In this document: one piece after another, positions 8,931 to 17,926 of the stretch
How positions within the stretch are numbered: the stretch's first letter is position 1
Layout of the letters: each line of letters starts with the position of its first letter
NCBI GenBank assembly: GCA_020723965.1
Contig: DYHW01000003.1
Coordinates: 1-64,000, forward strand
Length of the DNA stretch: 64,000 bases
Reading direction: 5' to 3'
Source of the DNA: Melioribacter sp.
GTDB taxonomy: Bacteria; Bacteroidota; Ignavibacteria; Ignavibacteriales; Melioribacteraceae
Notes under the pieces: generated by a model
The model's database searches: none
Told to the model about the DNA's origin: nothing
Seen by the model: only the letters and a program-made list of their open reading frames with translations
Translations under genes and position numbers: made by a program

Positions 8931-10241
8931 ATGTTCAAAGTTCTCGTAATTGCTTACTACTATCCTCCGCTTGGATTAAGCGGTGTTCAACGCACATTAA
9001 AATTTACAAAGTATTTCAGCAAGTTTGATTGGAAGCCGACAGTAATAACGACAGGCAATGTTGCTTATTATGCTCATGACTTTGCTCTGTTAAAAGAAGC
9101 CGAAGAAGCCGGCGTTAAAATGATACGAACTGAAGCATTTGATCTTAATGCTCTCTTCGGTAAACAATATCAAACAGTTAACATGCCGAATGAATTTATC
9201 CGCAGAATTCTTTCAATATTTAGTAAAGCTATTTTCATCCCCGATAACAAAAAATCTTGGGCTAAGAAAGCTTACCAAACAGCACGCGAGCTTCTTCTAA
9301 AAGAAAAATATGATATTATTTATGTTACAATTCCTCCCTTCTCAAGTTTTGTTTATGCAGCTAAGCTAAAGATGGAATTCGGAATTCCTCTTTTTGTAGA
9401 TTACCGCGACCTCTGGTATGGAAATCATTTTGCATTTTATCCAACGCCATATCATAAATACCGCCATAAGAAATTAGAATACACTGCTTTGCGCTCTGCC
9501 GATAAAGTAATTACAATTAATAGAAGAATTAAAGAGAAGCTTTTATTAACCTATCCCTTTTTGTCATTTAATGATGTGATGATTATTCCTCACGGATACG
9601 ATCCGGCTGATTTTGGTACGGTCAATCGGGGTTCTCAATCTGAAAATATAATTGAGAAAGCTGCAAAATCTCGCAAGATGAGGTTGACATATGCAGGAAT
9701 ATTCTACGAAAACATCACGCCAGAATTTTTATTAAAAGCATTCAAACAGATTTCAGTTGAACGACCGGACATAGCAGCGAACATCGAGTTGGAGTTTATA
9801 GGGCATCTTCGAAAAGAAAATAAAAAATTGATTAAAGAATTAGGAATACATGAATTTGTTCGCGACCTCGGATATTTAGAACACAAAGAGACAGTGAAGC
9901 GGCTGCAAGAAAGTGATGTACTGTGGATGATGATAGGAAGAATTAAAAATGCGGATACGATTTCAACAAGCAAGCTTTATGAATATTTTGGAACTCGCAA
10001 ACCGATTCTTGGTTGTGTTGTTGACGGAACTGCTAAATCAGCCCTTCAAGAATATGGCGCTTCATTTATCACTCAACCTGATGATATTCAAGAGATCAAA
10101 GAAACAATCACTCACATTCACGAATTATTTCAAAAGAAAATATTACCCACTCCTAATGAAGAGTTCGTTCTAAAACATGATCGAATTTTACTAACCGAAC
10201 AACTTACTAAAGCATTTCAATTTTATTTGAAGGCGGAGTGA
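8931..10241 (+). CDS. GT4-type glycosyltransferase
   Basis: A 436-residue GT-B fold glycosyltransferase, probably cytosolic or loosely membrane-attached, that transfers a sugar from an activated donor. The N-terminal domain opens with KVLVIAYYYPPLGLSGVQR, the usual acceptor-side start of GT4 enzymes acting on surface polysaccharides. The C-terminal donor-binding domain holds MRLTYAGIFYENITPEFLLKA and the nucleotide-sugar motif STSKLYEYFGTRKPILG near residues 340-360. Donor and acceptor cannot be read from the sequence. It overlaps purD at the stop, although no functional link is evident, and no other polysaccharide genes are nearby. Confidence 0.82.
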   Translation: MFKVLVIAYYYPPLGLSGVQRTLKFTKYFSKFDWKPTVITTGNVAYYAHDFALLKEAEEAGVKMIRTEAFDLNALFGKQYQTVNMPNEFIRRILSIFSKAIFIPDNKKSWAKKAYQTARELLLKEKYDIIYVTIPPFSSFVYAAKLKMEFGIPLFVDYRDLWYGNHFAFYPTPYHKYRHKKLEYTALRSADKVITINRRIKEKLLLTYPFLSFNDVMIIPHGYDPADFGTVNRGSQSENIIEKAAKSRKMRLTYAGIFYENITPEFLLKAFKQISVERPDIAANIELEFIGHLRKENKKLIKELGIHEFVRDLGYLEHKETVKRLQESDVLWMMIGRIKNADTISTSKLYEYFGTRKPILGCVVDGTAKSALQEYGASFITQPDDIQEIKETITHIHELFQKKILPTPNEEFVLKHDRILLTEQLTKAFQFYLKAE

Positions 10242-11557
10242 TGAGAGCTGCACTGATCGGTTCCGGCGGAAGAGAACACGCTCTGGCAACGAAGATTGCA
10301 GAATGCAGAATGATTGAAAAGTTATTCATTCTTCCAGGTAATCCAGGCACAAAAAAAAATGGAGTGAATGTTCAGATCAATCCAGATGATCAAAATGCGA
10401 TTATCGGGTTCTGTCTGGAGCAAAAGATTGATCTCGTAGTTATTGGTCCGGAAAAACCATTGATAGATGGGTTGGCTGATAAACTGCACAACAATGGAAT
10501 AAAAGTTTTTGGACCTTCACAACAAGCGGCGCGGATCGAAGGGGAAAAATCTTTTGCAAAACAATTGATGAAAGAATATAAAATACCAACTGCTGAATTT
10601 ATTTTGTTCTCGAAAAATAATTATGATGAAGCTATAACTTATTTACAATCAATAAAATATCCGGTCGTAGTTAAAGCAGATGGTATTGCAGCCGGAAAGG
10701 GCGTAACTATAGCAGAAACTTTAGCAGACGCGCAAGAAGCAGTGGATGACTGTTTTATAAATTCTTCCTTTGGAAGTGCTGGTGATAAAATTGTAATTGA
10801 AGAATTTATGAAGGGACAGGAAGCTTCTATTTTTGCCATTACTGATGGAACAGATTTCGTTTTACTTCCTGCTGCTCAAGACTACAAAAGAATATTTGAC
10901 GGCGACAAAGGAAAGAATACAGGTGGTATGGGAGCATATGCTCCAACTCCTTTTGTAAATGAAAATGATTTGAAAAAGATTGCAGATGAAATTGTTGAAC
11001 CGGTTTTGAAAGCAATGAAGGAAAAAGGGATGCCGTTTGTTGGTTGTCTTTATTGTGGACTAATGATTACAAACGATGGGCCGAAAGTTGTAGAATTTAA
11101 CTGTCGCTTTGGCGATCCAGAAACACAAGTTGTTTTGCCATTACTTGACGGAGATTTTTGTGAACTTCTTTATTCTGCAGCATGTGGAATGTTAAAGAAA
11201 GATTCTGTGAAATATAACGGCGGGGCATCAGTTTGTGTTGTCTTGGCATCGGGCGGTTACCCGGATAAATTTAAAAAAGGATTTGTTATTAACGGTTTGA
11301 AAAATGTTTTTCAAAATGTAAATGTCTATCACGCCGGCACTAAAGAGGCAGATGGAGAAATTATTACTAACGGAGGAAGAGTTTTAAATATTACATCATT
11401 CACAGAGAAGAACGATCTAATTGAAGCTAAGAGAACGGCTTATGAAGCTATTTCAAAAATTAATTTTACTGGAATTCATTACAGGAAAGATATTGCGGAT
11501 AAAGCAATTATTGTAATCGAACACGATGATGCTGATTTAACGGATCAACACGGATAA
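10241..11557 (+). CDS. purD: Phosphoribosylamine--glycine ligase (GAR synthetase)
   Basis: ATP-grasp enzyme of de novo purine synthesis that joins glycine to phosphoribosylamine. The start is the ATG at 10241 (MRAALIGSGGREHAL), overlapping the upstream stop by one base with GGCGGAG just before it; a GTG one codon upstream is less likely. Visible motifs are GNPGTKKNG, VVIGPEKPL, the ATP-grasp stretch VVKADGIAAGKGVTIAET, FDGDKGKNTGGMGAYAPTP and VEFNCRFGDPETQVVLPLL. The last ~12 residues (HDDADLTDQHG) fall in a sequence that looks like an intergenic inverted repeat, so the true ancestral C-terminus probably ended slightly earlier. Confidence 0.97.
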   Translation: MRAALIGSGGREHALATKIAECRMIEKLFILPGNPGTKKNGVNVQINPDDQNAIIGFCLEQKIDLVVIGPEKPLIDGLADKLHNNGIKVFGPSQQAARIEGEKSFAKQLMKEYKIPTAEFILFSKNNYDEAITYLQSIKYPVVVKADGIAAGKGVTIAETLADAQEAVDDCFINSSFGSAGDKIVIEEFMKGQEASIFAITDGTDFVLLPAAQDYKRIFDGDKGKNTGGMGAYAPTPFVNENDLKKIADEIVEPVLKAMKEKGMPFVGCLYCGLMITNDGPKVVEFNCRFGDPETQVVLPLLDGDFCELLYSAACGMLKKDSVKYNGGASVCVVLASGGYPDKFKKGFVINGLKNVFQNVNVYHAGTKEADGEIITNGGRVLNITSFTEKNDLIEAKRTAYEAISKINFTGIHYRKDIADKAIIVIEHDDADLTDQHG

Positions 11558-11583
11558 TACTCTGTGTAAATCTGTCTAATCCG
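11541..11583. terminator. Imperfect inverted repeat between convergent purD and the HIT gene
   Basis: The outer arms CGGAT (11541-11545) and ATCCG (11579-11583) pair. The intervening AACACGGATAATACTCTG and TGTGTAAATCTGTCTA also match imperfectly in inverted orientation. The element spans the purD stop codon and the 40-bp gap to the oppositely transcribed HIT gene. A two-way terminator role is plausible from the position; there is no strong T-tract. Confidence 0.4.
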
Positions 11584-11597
11584 CTTTCCATTGAAAA

Positions 11598-11948
11598 TCA
11601 TCCCGGCGGCCAATTCATTTTCCTTCCGCCAAGCAGATGCATGTGAAGATGGTAAACTTCCTGTCCGGCATCCGGACCGCAATTTACAACCAATCTAAAA
11701 CCGGTTTCACTTACACCAACGTCTTTGGCTATTTGGTTTGCTGCTTCGTATAAAGAGCCAAGAAGCGCCTCATGTTTGTTGGGGTCGATATCTCGCGTTG
11801 TTTCAATTTCGGTAATCTTTGGAATGATAAGAATATGAACCGGCGCTTGTGGTCGAATGTCTTTGAACGCAAGAACTTTATCATTCTCAAAGACTATCTC
11901 AGCCGGAACTTCCTTGCGAATTATTTTGGAAAAAATTGTTTCTCCCAT
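11598..11948 (-). CDS. HIT family nucleotide-binding protein
   Basis: A small protein of the HINT branch of the histidine triad superfamily, about 116 residues from the ATG at 11948 ([19 protein letters not shown]). Family members hydrolyse nucleoside phosphoramidates such as aminoacyl-AMP. The triad HLHMHLL with trailing GGRKM is complete, and the upstream motifs [20 protein letters not shown] and [20 protein letters not shown] are canonical. Its reading frame starts inside the 3' end of the response regulator gene, overlapping it by about 50 bases, with AAAAGGAT as a plausible ribosome binding site. An in-frame extension to 11969 is possible but adds residues not typical of the family. Confidence 0.93.
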   Translation of the reverse strand: MGETIFSKIIRKEVPAEIVFENDKVLAFKDIRPQAPVHILIIPKITEIETTRDIDPNKHEALLGSLYEAANQIAKDVGVSETGFRLVVNCGPDAGQEVYHLHMHLLGGRKMNWPPG

Positions 11949-13302
11949 TGTTATCCTTTTCGATTTCATACTTCTTTAATTTATTATAGAGATGACTTCG
12001 CTGAATTCCGAGTATCTCTGCAGTTTTACTAATGTTCCATCCGTTAGCTGATAGCTGTTTCATAATAAATGCACGTTCGGCTTTTTCTTTAAACTCTTGA
12101 AAACTATTTGCTATGTTAAGGAGATCGTCAACATTCGAATCTGAACTTTGCGTAAAGATTGCAACATCCTTTTCATTTATATTCGTTTTTGGAGCCATTA
12201 TAACAATACGTTCGACAACATTGCGGAGTTCGCGTATGTTTCCCTTCCAAAGGAGCGATTGAAACGCTTTCAATGCTGCATCGGAATAATTCTTTTGAGG
12301 GAATTTATTCTTGTCGCAGATGATTTTCGAGAAGTGCTCCACTAGAAGAGGAATGTCATTTTTGCGTTCACGAAGCGGCGGAACGTGAATAGGAATTACA
12401 TTCAAGCGGTGAAAAAGATCCTCGCGGAAGTTTCCTTTCTTAATTTCTTCTTGAAGGTCTTTGTTTGTTGCGGAAATTATTCGAACGTCAACATCAATCT
12501 TGGCGTTACCACCAACACGTTCAATTTTTCCTTCTTCGATTGCGCGCAGAACTTTCGCCTGAGCTTGCAGACTCATATCGCCAATCTCATCAAGAAAAAG
12601 ATTTCCTCCATCTGCTTGTTCAAATTTTCCGATATGCTGTTTTACCGCACCGGTGAAAGAACCTTTCTCATGACCAAATAATTCAGATTCGATCAGTTCG
12701 TGATGAATGGCGGCACAGTTCACTTCAACCAATTCTTTGTTCGCGCGTGTGCTCTGGCGGTGCAACTCTTGGGCGATCAATTCTTTTCCAGTTCCGTTCT
12801 CACCGGTAATGAGAATGCGTGCGTCTGTCTTTGCAACGCGGGAAATTGTTTCAAGAATTGTTTTAATTACAAAACTGTTGCCGATAATAATTTCTGATGT
12901 GGAAAGTTCTTTCTTAAGCTTCTTGTTTTCTCTAACAAGACTCGATTGCTCTACGGCGTTGCGCACACTGATTAAAAGTTTATCTCGATCGATTGGTTTC
13001 TCAAGAAAATCGAACGCACCGAGTTTAGTTGACTTAACCGCGTTTTCAACACTGGCATGCGCAGAAATCATAATCACTTTAATATCGTTCTCTTTTTCGT
13101 GCAGCCAATTCAACACTTCAAAACCATTTTTCCCAGGCATTTGAATATCGAGAAGAAGAGTATCGTAGTTTCCGTATTCGAGCTTTTGCAATCCTTTGCT
13201 GGAATCTGTTGCGTAGTCAACAAGATAATCTTCATACTCAAGAATCATCTTAATGCTTTCGCAAATTTCTTTTTCGTCATCGATTACTAATATTGATTTC
13301 AT
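11899..13302 (-). CDS. NtrC-type sigma-54-dependent response regulator
   Basis: A 467-residue transcription activator. The receiver domain (about 3-118) has the acidic pocket DDE near residue 9 and the phospho-acceptor Asp52 in LLLDIQMPG, with the switch Lys in [11 protein letters not shown]. The central AAA+ domain has Walker A GENGTGKE at about 166 and the sigma-54 contact loop as GSFTGA instead of the common GAFTGA, a variant seen in some family members. [18 protein letters not shown] is the Walker B region. A Fis-type helix-turn-helix ends the protein ([19 protein letters not shown]). The ATG at 13302 overlaps the stop of the secreted unknown (ATGA). No histidine kinase is nearby, so the cognate sensor is elsewhere. 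The tail beyond the HTH reads across the HIT start. Confidence 0.95.
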   Translation of the reverse strand: MKSILVIDDEKEICESIKMILEYEDYLVDYATDSSKGLQKLEYGNYDTLLLDIQMPGKNGFEVLNWLHEKENDIKVIMISAHASVENAVKSTKLGAFDFLEKPIDRDKLLISVRNAVEQSSLVRENKKLKKELSTSEIIIGNSFVIKTILETISRVAKTDARILITGENGTGKELIAQELHRQSTRANKELVEVNCAAIHHELIESELFGHEKGSFTGAVKQHIGKFEQADGGNLFLDEIGDMSLQAQAKVLRAIEEGKIERVGGNAKIDVDVRIISATNKDLQEEIKKGNFREDLFHRLNVIPIHVPPLRERKNDIPLLVEHFSKIICDKNKFPQKNYSDAALKAFQSLLWKGNIRELRNVVERIVIMAPKTNINEKDVAIFTQSSDSNVDDLLNIANSFQEFKEKAERAFIMKQLSANGWNISKTAEILGIQRSHLYNKLKKYEIEKDNNGRNNFFQNNSQGSSG

Positions 13303-13973
13303 GGGCAAATTCTTAAATAAAATAGTTGATAAATTTTTAATGCTTCAGACGGTTTAGCGTTAGGATTTGTTCGAACCATCTCTGCAAATAATTCGCCAAG
13401 ATAATTCGCGATCAGATCTTTTTTACTAAAGCCACCCTCGGCAAAAAATTCTTTTTCAAAATACTCTATAAAGATACCGAGAAATTTAGATAAATTGAAC
13501 ATGCGCAAATTATAACGGATAAATGCATTCCCGAAGAAATGAGGGAGCTTATCTTTATCGCCTAATTCATTTTCCGGAGAATCGAAAAATAATTTCTTTG
13601 GTGTGTTTTTTACTTTCTTGTTGAAAACAAATTGCGGAGGAGAGGGAAGAGGAAACTTTATGTGTGCTTCAATCAGTGGTATTTTTACTGTGATATGATT
13701 GTAAGGAATAAACACAAACGTTAGACAGAAAAATGTTTCTGATGCATCGCCGTCAAAAAATATAAGCGCTTTTTTGTAAATGTGATCAACAGATTCTAAA
13801 TCGTTATGGGTTTTTATAAACTGTTTGTATTCATCGGAAGTCATATAGTTTGTTAAGTAGAGCAAACCGCCGTAGAAAGATTTTTCATAATCTATTTGTG
13901 CTTGCGATTTAGAATAGATAAAGAGGATGAACACGAGCAAGAGCACGAAAATTTTTTGAATTGGTTGGCTCAC
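13299..13973 (-). CDS. Secreted protein of unknown function
   Basis: I do not recognise this 224-residue protein. It has an N-terminal signal peptide, with a basic start, a hydrophobic run VFVLLLVFILFIY-like and a likely cleavage after SKSQA near residue 25. It is therefore exported to the periplasm or outer membrane. The mature part is rich in phenylalanine, tyrosine and lysine, contains no cysteine pairs suggesting a cofactor, and ends FYLRICP. Helical stretches at 155-215 are likely. It lies between the carboxyltransferase gene (10 bases upstream) and the sigma-54 regulator, which overlaps its stop by four bases. It is thus probably co-transcribed with both, but its role cannot be deduced. 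Confidence 0.7.
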   Translation of the reverse strand: MSQPIQKIFVLLLVFILFIYSKSQAQIDYEKSFYGGLLYLTNYMTSDEYKQFIKTHNDLESVDHIYKKALIFFDGDASETFFCLTFVFIPYNHITVKIPLIEAHIKFPLPSPPQFVFNKKVKNTPKKLFFDSPENELGDKDKLPHFFGNAFIRYNLRMFNLSKFLGIFIEYFEKEFFAEGGFSKKDLIANYLGELFAEMVRTNPNAKPSEALKIYQLFYLRICP

Positions 13974-13982
13974 AGATTCATT

Positions 13983-15638
13983 CTATGTTTGTATAATTCC
14001 TGGATTGAACCGGGGGATATTAGGATTGTTATTAGCGCATTCGATCGAGTTTGAAATGTATTGGCGCGTTAAAGCTGGATCGATTATTTCGTCTACCCAC
14101 AAGCGCGCAGCAGCATAGAGTGGATTGCTCTTCTCTTCGTAAGATTGCATAATTTCGCTCAGCAGTTTTTCTTTTTCCTCTTTTGTGAATTCTTTTCCGG
14201 ATTTTTCCATTTGTTTCAACCGAATATCGAGCAGAACTGAGCTTGCTTGCGCGCCCCCCATCACTGCAATCTTTGCGCTTGGATAAGCAAAAATGAAACG
14301 AGGATCGTAAGCTTTACCGCACATTGCGTAATTGCCCGCGCCAAAACTATTGCCAACGATAATTGTAATTTTAGGAACAACAGAATTGGCAACAGCATTG
14401 ACCATTTTTGCGCCGTCTTTTATTATTCCGCCATGCTCGGCTTTACTTCCAACCATAAACCCAGTTACATCTTGAAAAAATATGATAGGAATTTTTTTCT
14501 GGTTACAGTTCATAATAAATCGTGTTGCTTTGTCTGCACTGTCGGAATAGATAACACCCCCAATTTGCATTTCACCTTTTTCAGTTTTCACTATACTCCG
14601 CTGATTAGCTACAATACCAACAGCCCAGCCGTCAATTCGAGCATAAGCCGTTATTAAACTTTTTCCGTAGCCGGCTTTGTATTCATCAATCTCTGAGTTG
14701 TCAACAATTCTTGCGAGCAGTTCATAAGTGTCGTATGGCTTCAGAGTATCTTCTGGAATCAATCCATAAATTTCTTGCGTATCGAACTTCGGAAGGACTG
14801 AATCAGTTCGATTAAATCCGGCTTTTTCATTATTGCCATACTTGCTTACTAAACTTCTGATCTGAAGAAGACATTCATCATCATTTTTCATTATATAATC
14901 TGTAACGCCGGAAATGTTTGACTGCACACGCGCACCGCCAAGCGATTCATTGTTAATTTCTTCTCCAATTGCAGCTTTAACTAAATGAGAACCGGCAAGA
15001 AAAACTGAACCTTCTCCTTCAACTATAAGCGCTTCGTCGCTCATAATAGGAAGATATGCGCCGCCGGCAACGCAAGGACCCATAATTGCAGCTATTTGAG
15101 GAATACCTATTGAGGAGATAACTGCATTATTGCGAAAGATTCTTCCGAAGTGTTCTTTATCCGGAAAAATATCTTCTTGAAGAGGAAGGAAGACGCCTGC
15201 GCTGTCAACAAGATAGATAATTGGGAGACGATTTTCGATTGCAATTTCTTGAGCGCGTAAATTTTTCTTTGCGGTAATTGGAAACCATGCGCCCGCTTTA
15301 ACTGTTGCATCATTAGCAACAATAACAAAGTTTTTTTCGTGAATTTTTCCAATGCCAAAAATTGTTCCGCTGCTGGGTGCGCCGCCGTATTCTTTATACA
15401 TATCATGAGCGGCAAAAGTATTCAGCTCAAAAAATGTTGTCCCTTTGTCGATCAGTTTTTCAATCCGCTCGCGTGCGGTAAGTTTTCCTTTTTCGTGCTG
15501 TTTTTCGATTGCATTTTTTCCCCCGCCAAATTTTATCGTTTCTTTTAAGGCGCTAATTTTTCTGATAAGATTTTTATGAAAGTCTTCTCGTCTAAGAAAA
15601 GTTTCTTTAGATGTTATAGGTGAACCAATTTGTGTCAT
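13983..15638 (-). CDS. Acyl-CoA carboxylase carboxyltransferase (beta) subunit, methylcrotonyl-CoA type
   Basis: A 551-residue biotin-dependent carboxyltransferase of the crotonase fold. It moves CO2 from carboxybiotin to an acyl-CoA. The sequence follows methylcrotonyl-CoA carboxylase beta subunits: GTTFFELNTFAAHDMY, the stretch LPLQEDIFPDKEHFGRIF, GPCVAGGAYLPIMSDE, FLAGSHLVKAAIGEE and GAGNYAMCGKAYDPRF all sit in order. Leucine breakdown, or the related geranyl/propionyl-CoA branch, is the likely setting, consistent with the adjacent acyl-CoA dehydrogenase and meaB. The biotin carboxylase/biotin carrier subunit is not in this window. The substrate is inferred from similarity and could also be propionyl-CoA. 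Confidence 0.88.
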   Translation of the reverse strand: MTQIGSPITSKETFLRREDFHKNLIRKISALKETIKFGGGKNAIEKQHEKGKLTARERIEKLIDKGTTFFELNTFAAHDMYKEYGGAPSSGTIFGIGKIHEKNFVIVANDATVKAGAWFPITAKKNLRAQEIAIENRLPIIYLVDSAGVFLPLQEDIFPDKEHFGRIFRNNAVISSIGIPQIAAIMGPCVAGGAYLPIMSDEALIVEGEGSVFLAGSHLVKAAIGEEINNESLGGARVQSNISGVTDYIMKNDDECLLQIRSLVSKYGNNEKAGFNRTDSVLPKFDTQEIYGLIPEDTLKPYDTYELLARIVDNSEIDEYKAGYGKSLITAYARIDGWAVGIVANQRSIVKTEKGEMQIGGVIYSDSADKATRFIMNCNQKKIPIIFFQDVTGFMVGSKAEHGGIIKDGAKMVNAVANSVVPKITIIVGNSFGAGNYAMCGKAYDPRFIFAYPSAKIAVMGGAQASSVLLDIRLKQMEKSGKEFTKEEKEKLLSEIMQSYEEKSNPLYAAARLWVDEIIDPALTRQYISNSIECANNNPNIPRFNPGIIQT

Positions 15639-15780
15639 AATTCAACTTTGGATTTATCTTTTCGTTTTTTGCTCTCTCTTGGCAAACCTTTCCTTAAGTG
15701 ATGACTATGTCAGCAGTAAAAAAGATAACCGCAATGTGCAAATAATTACAAATAGTAATGCAAAAATTTTTATTTATTTA

Positions 15781-16950
15781 CTAATCTTGTAAAAGTGAAC
15801 GTGCAATAACGATTCTCTGAACTTCAGAAGTTCCTTCACCAATTGTTAAAAGTTTTACATCGCGGTAAAATTTTTCTACGGGATAATCTTTAGTAAACCC
15901 ATAACCGCCAAAGATTTGAACAGCTTCGTTAGCAGCACGTATTGCTGTTTCACTTGCAAATAATTTTGCTTTAGCGGCGATATCGAGAATATTTTTCTTT
16001 TCGTCTTTCATCTTTGCAGCTTTGAAAGTCATCAACCGCGCTGCTTCAATTTCTGTAGCAAGTTCCGCAAGCTTAAACTGAATAGCCTGGAACTCGGAAA
16101 GAGTTTTTCCAAACTGCCTCCTTTCTTTTGAATAAGCAATTGAAGCTTCAAGACAACCTTGAGCAAGTCCTACGCTCAAGGCAGCAATAGAAATTCTTCC
16201 TCCTTCAAGAATTTTCATCGCTTGTGCAAATCCTTCTCCTTCATTGCCAATTAAATTTTCTGCAGGCACGCGGCAGTTTTCAAAGATCAATTGTGTAGTT
16301 TCACTTGCGCGCATTCCAAGTTTATTTTCTTTTTTACCGGTAGAAAATCCTTTTGTCCCTTTTTCAACAATAAAAGAAGAGATTCCTTTTTTACCTTTGC
16401 TCTTGTCAGTTATTGCCATTACTACTGCAGTTTCACCAACTCCACCGTGAGTAATAAACGCTTTAGTGCCGTTGAGAATGTAGCAGCCGCCATCTTTCAC
16501 AGCGGTTGTTTGCATTGCTGCTGCATCGCTTCCTGAACCCGGTTCGGTTAATCCCCAGGCGCCAATTTTTTTTCCGCTTGCCAGTTCGGGTAAATATTTT
16601 TTCTTCAACTTATCATTTGCAAAAACGTTTATATGATTTGTGCAGAGTCCGTTATGCGCTGCCACTGAGAGCGAAACAGAAGGATCAATTCTTGCAAGCT
16701 CTTCTACTATTAAAGCGTACTCAATGTAACCCAGTCCCGCGCCTCCAAATTCTTCCGGAGCTAGTATTCCAAGAAAACCAAGTTCACCGAGTTGCTGCAT
16801 CAATTCCATCGGGAAAGTTTGCGGCTCATCAAATTCCATTACGCACGGTTTGATCTGTTTTTCAGCAAATTCTCTTATTGTATTTTTAATAGCGAGTTGG
16901 TTCTCATCGAACTCGATAACAAAATTATAATCTGTTTTTTGTACTGCCAT
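15781..16950 (-). CDS. Short-chain acyl-CoA dehydrogenase
   Basis: FAD enzyme of 389 residues that introduces an alpha-beta double bond into a short or branched acyl-CoA. The flavin-binding signature is seen in WGLTEPGSGSDAAAM and the second family signature in QIFGGYGFTKDYPVEKFYRD. The catalytic base is Glu372 in TIGEGTSEVQRIVIAR. This glutamate position is that of butyryl-CoA and 2-methylacyl-CoA dehydrogenases; isovaleryl-CoA dehydrogenases keep their base elsewhere, so a butyryl- or methylbutyryl-CoA role is favoured. meaB begins eight bases upstream in the same direction. A 142-base gap separates it from the carboxyltransferase, where I see no clear hairpin. Confidence 0.9.
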   Translation of the reverse strand: MAVQKTDYNFVIEFDENQLAIKNTIREFAEKQIKPCVMEFDEPQTFPMELMQQLGELGFLGILAPEEFGGAGLGYIEYALIVEELARIDPSVSLSVAAHNGLCTNHINVFANDKLKKKYLPELASGKKIGAWGLTEPGSGSDAAAMQTTAVKDGGCYILNGTKAFITHGGVGETAVVMAITDKSKGKKGISSFIVEKGTKGFSTGKKENKLGMRASETTQLIFENCRVPAENLIGNEGEGFAQAMKILEGGRISIAALSVGLAQGCLEASIAYSKERRQFGKTLSEFQAIQFKLAELATEIEAARLMTFKAAKMKDEKKNILDIAAKAKLFASETAIRAANEAVQIFGGYGFTKDYPVEKFYRDVKLLTIGEGTSEVQRIVIARSLLQD

Positions 16951-16958
16951 AACCGACC

Positions 16959-17918
16959 TTATTCTTTAAGAGTTGATTTAAAATCGTTTAATAATGTTTC
17001 TGCAATTTGATAAGGAGAAGTTTTTCCTTCGGTTACTTTTGAAAGAGATTCTTGCAATTTTGCAGCACGGTCTTCTTTCCACAATTCATTCTTTATCAGA
17101 TATTCAACAATTTCTTTAATTCTCGCTTTGTAATTTAATTCTCGCTTCTCCTTCAATAATCCGTTTTGTTCTAAAAATAAACTATGCTTTTCAATTTCAA
17201 GAGCTATATCTACAGTTCCAATGTTTTCTGATGCAACTGCTTTTAAAATATTTGGAAGCCAAGTTTTTTCAGAATGTTCACGCATCATTAAAATAGTTTT
17301 TAGAGCAGTAACTGCAGATTCAGCGCCGGGACGATCGCTCTTGTTGAGTACGAAAAAATCTGCGATCTCCATCAAACCTGCTTTCATTGCTTGAATTGAA
17401 TCACCCGATTCAGGAACGAGAACAACGATCGTAGTATCTGCGGCTTTTGCAACGTCAAGCTCAGATTGTCCAACGCCGACTGTTTCAAAAATTATGAAGT
17501 TGTAACCGGCAGCATCAAGCACATCGGCGGCGTCAATAGTTTTTTTGCTAAGACCGCCAAGACTTCCGCGCGTTGCCATACTTCTGATAAATACTCCTGG
17601 GTCTATTCCAATTTCACTCATACGAACACGGTCGCCAAGTAGAGCTCCGCCGGTAAATGGACTAGTTGGATCAACAGCAATAATACCAACAGTTTTGTTC
17701 TGCTTTCGGTAATACTTTGTAAGCTGATTTGTAAGAGTCGATTTTCCTGCGCCAGGCGGGCCGGTTATACCAATTCTGTATGCGCGTCCAATTCTTTGAT
17801 GGAGTTCTTTGAGAAGTTCTGTTGAATTTGAATTCTCAGATTCTATTATGCTTATTGCACGTGATACAGATCGTTTGTCGTTTTTAAAAATATTTTCTAA
17901 AAGATTGTTGTAATTCAT
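16959..17918 (-). CDS. meaB: MeaB/ArgK-type G3E GTPase, methylmalonyl-CoA mutase chaperone
   Basis: A 319-residue P-loop GTPase that loads and protects adenosylcobalamin-dependent acyl-CoA mutases. Walker A is GPPGAGKST at about 53-61. Further motifs are VDPTSPFTGGALLGDRVRM, the switch region IFETVGVGQSELDVA and the base-specificity motif LNKSDRPGAE. It sits immediately before the acyl-CoA dehydrogenase gene. No mutase or cobalamin gene is in view, so the partner mutase must be encoded elsewhere. The association with acyl-CoA genes supports methylmalonyl-CoA or isobutyryl-CoA metabolism rather than arginine transport, the origin of the old ArgK name. Confidence 0.95.
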   Translation of the reverse strand: MNYNNLLENIFKNDKRSVSRAISIIESENSNSTELLKELHQRIGRAYRIGITGPPGAGKSTLTNQLTKYYRKQNKTVGIIAVDPTSPFTGGALLGDRVRMSEIGIDPGVFIRSMATRGSLGGLSKKTIDAADVLDAAGYNFIIFETVGVGQSELDVAKAADTTIVVLVPESGDSIQAMKAGLMEIADFFVLNKSDRPGAESAVTALKTILMMREHSEKTWLPNILKAVASENIGTVDIALEIEKHSLFLEQNGLLKEKRELNYKARIKEIVEYLIKNELWKEDRAAKLQESLSKVTEGKTSPYQIAETLLNDFKSTLKE

Positions 17919-17926
17919 GAGGTGTT

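Noticed and set aside
12707-13144. Open frames on the plus strand within the sigma-54 regulator gene
   Set aside because: They mirror the coding frame of a strongly conserved regulator and show no domain of their own.
14247-14657. A 136-codon plus-strand frame inside the carboxyltransferase gene
   Set aside because: It is the complement of conserved carboxyltransferase sequence with no family features or ribosome site.
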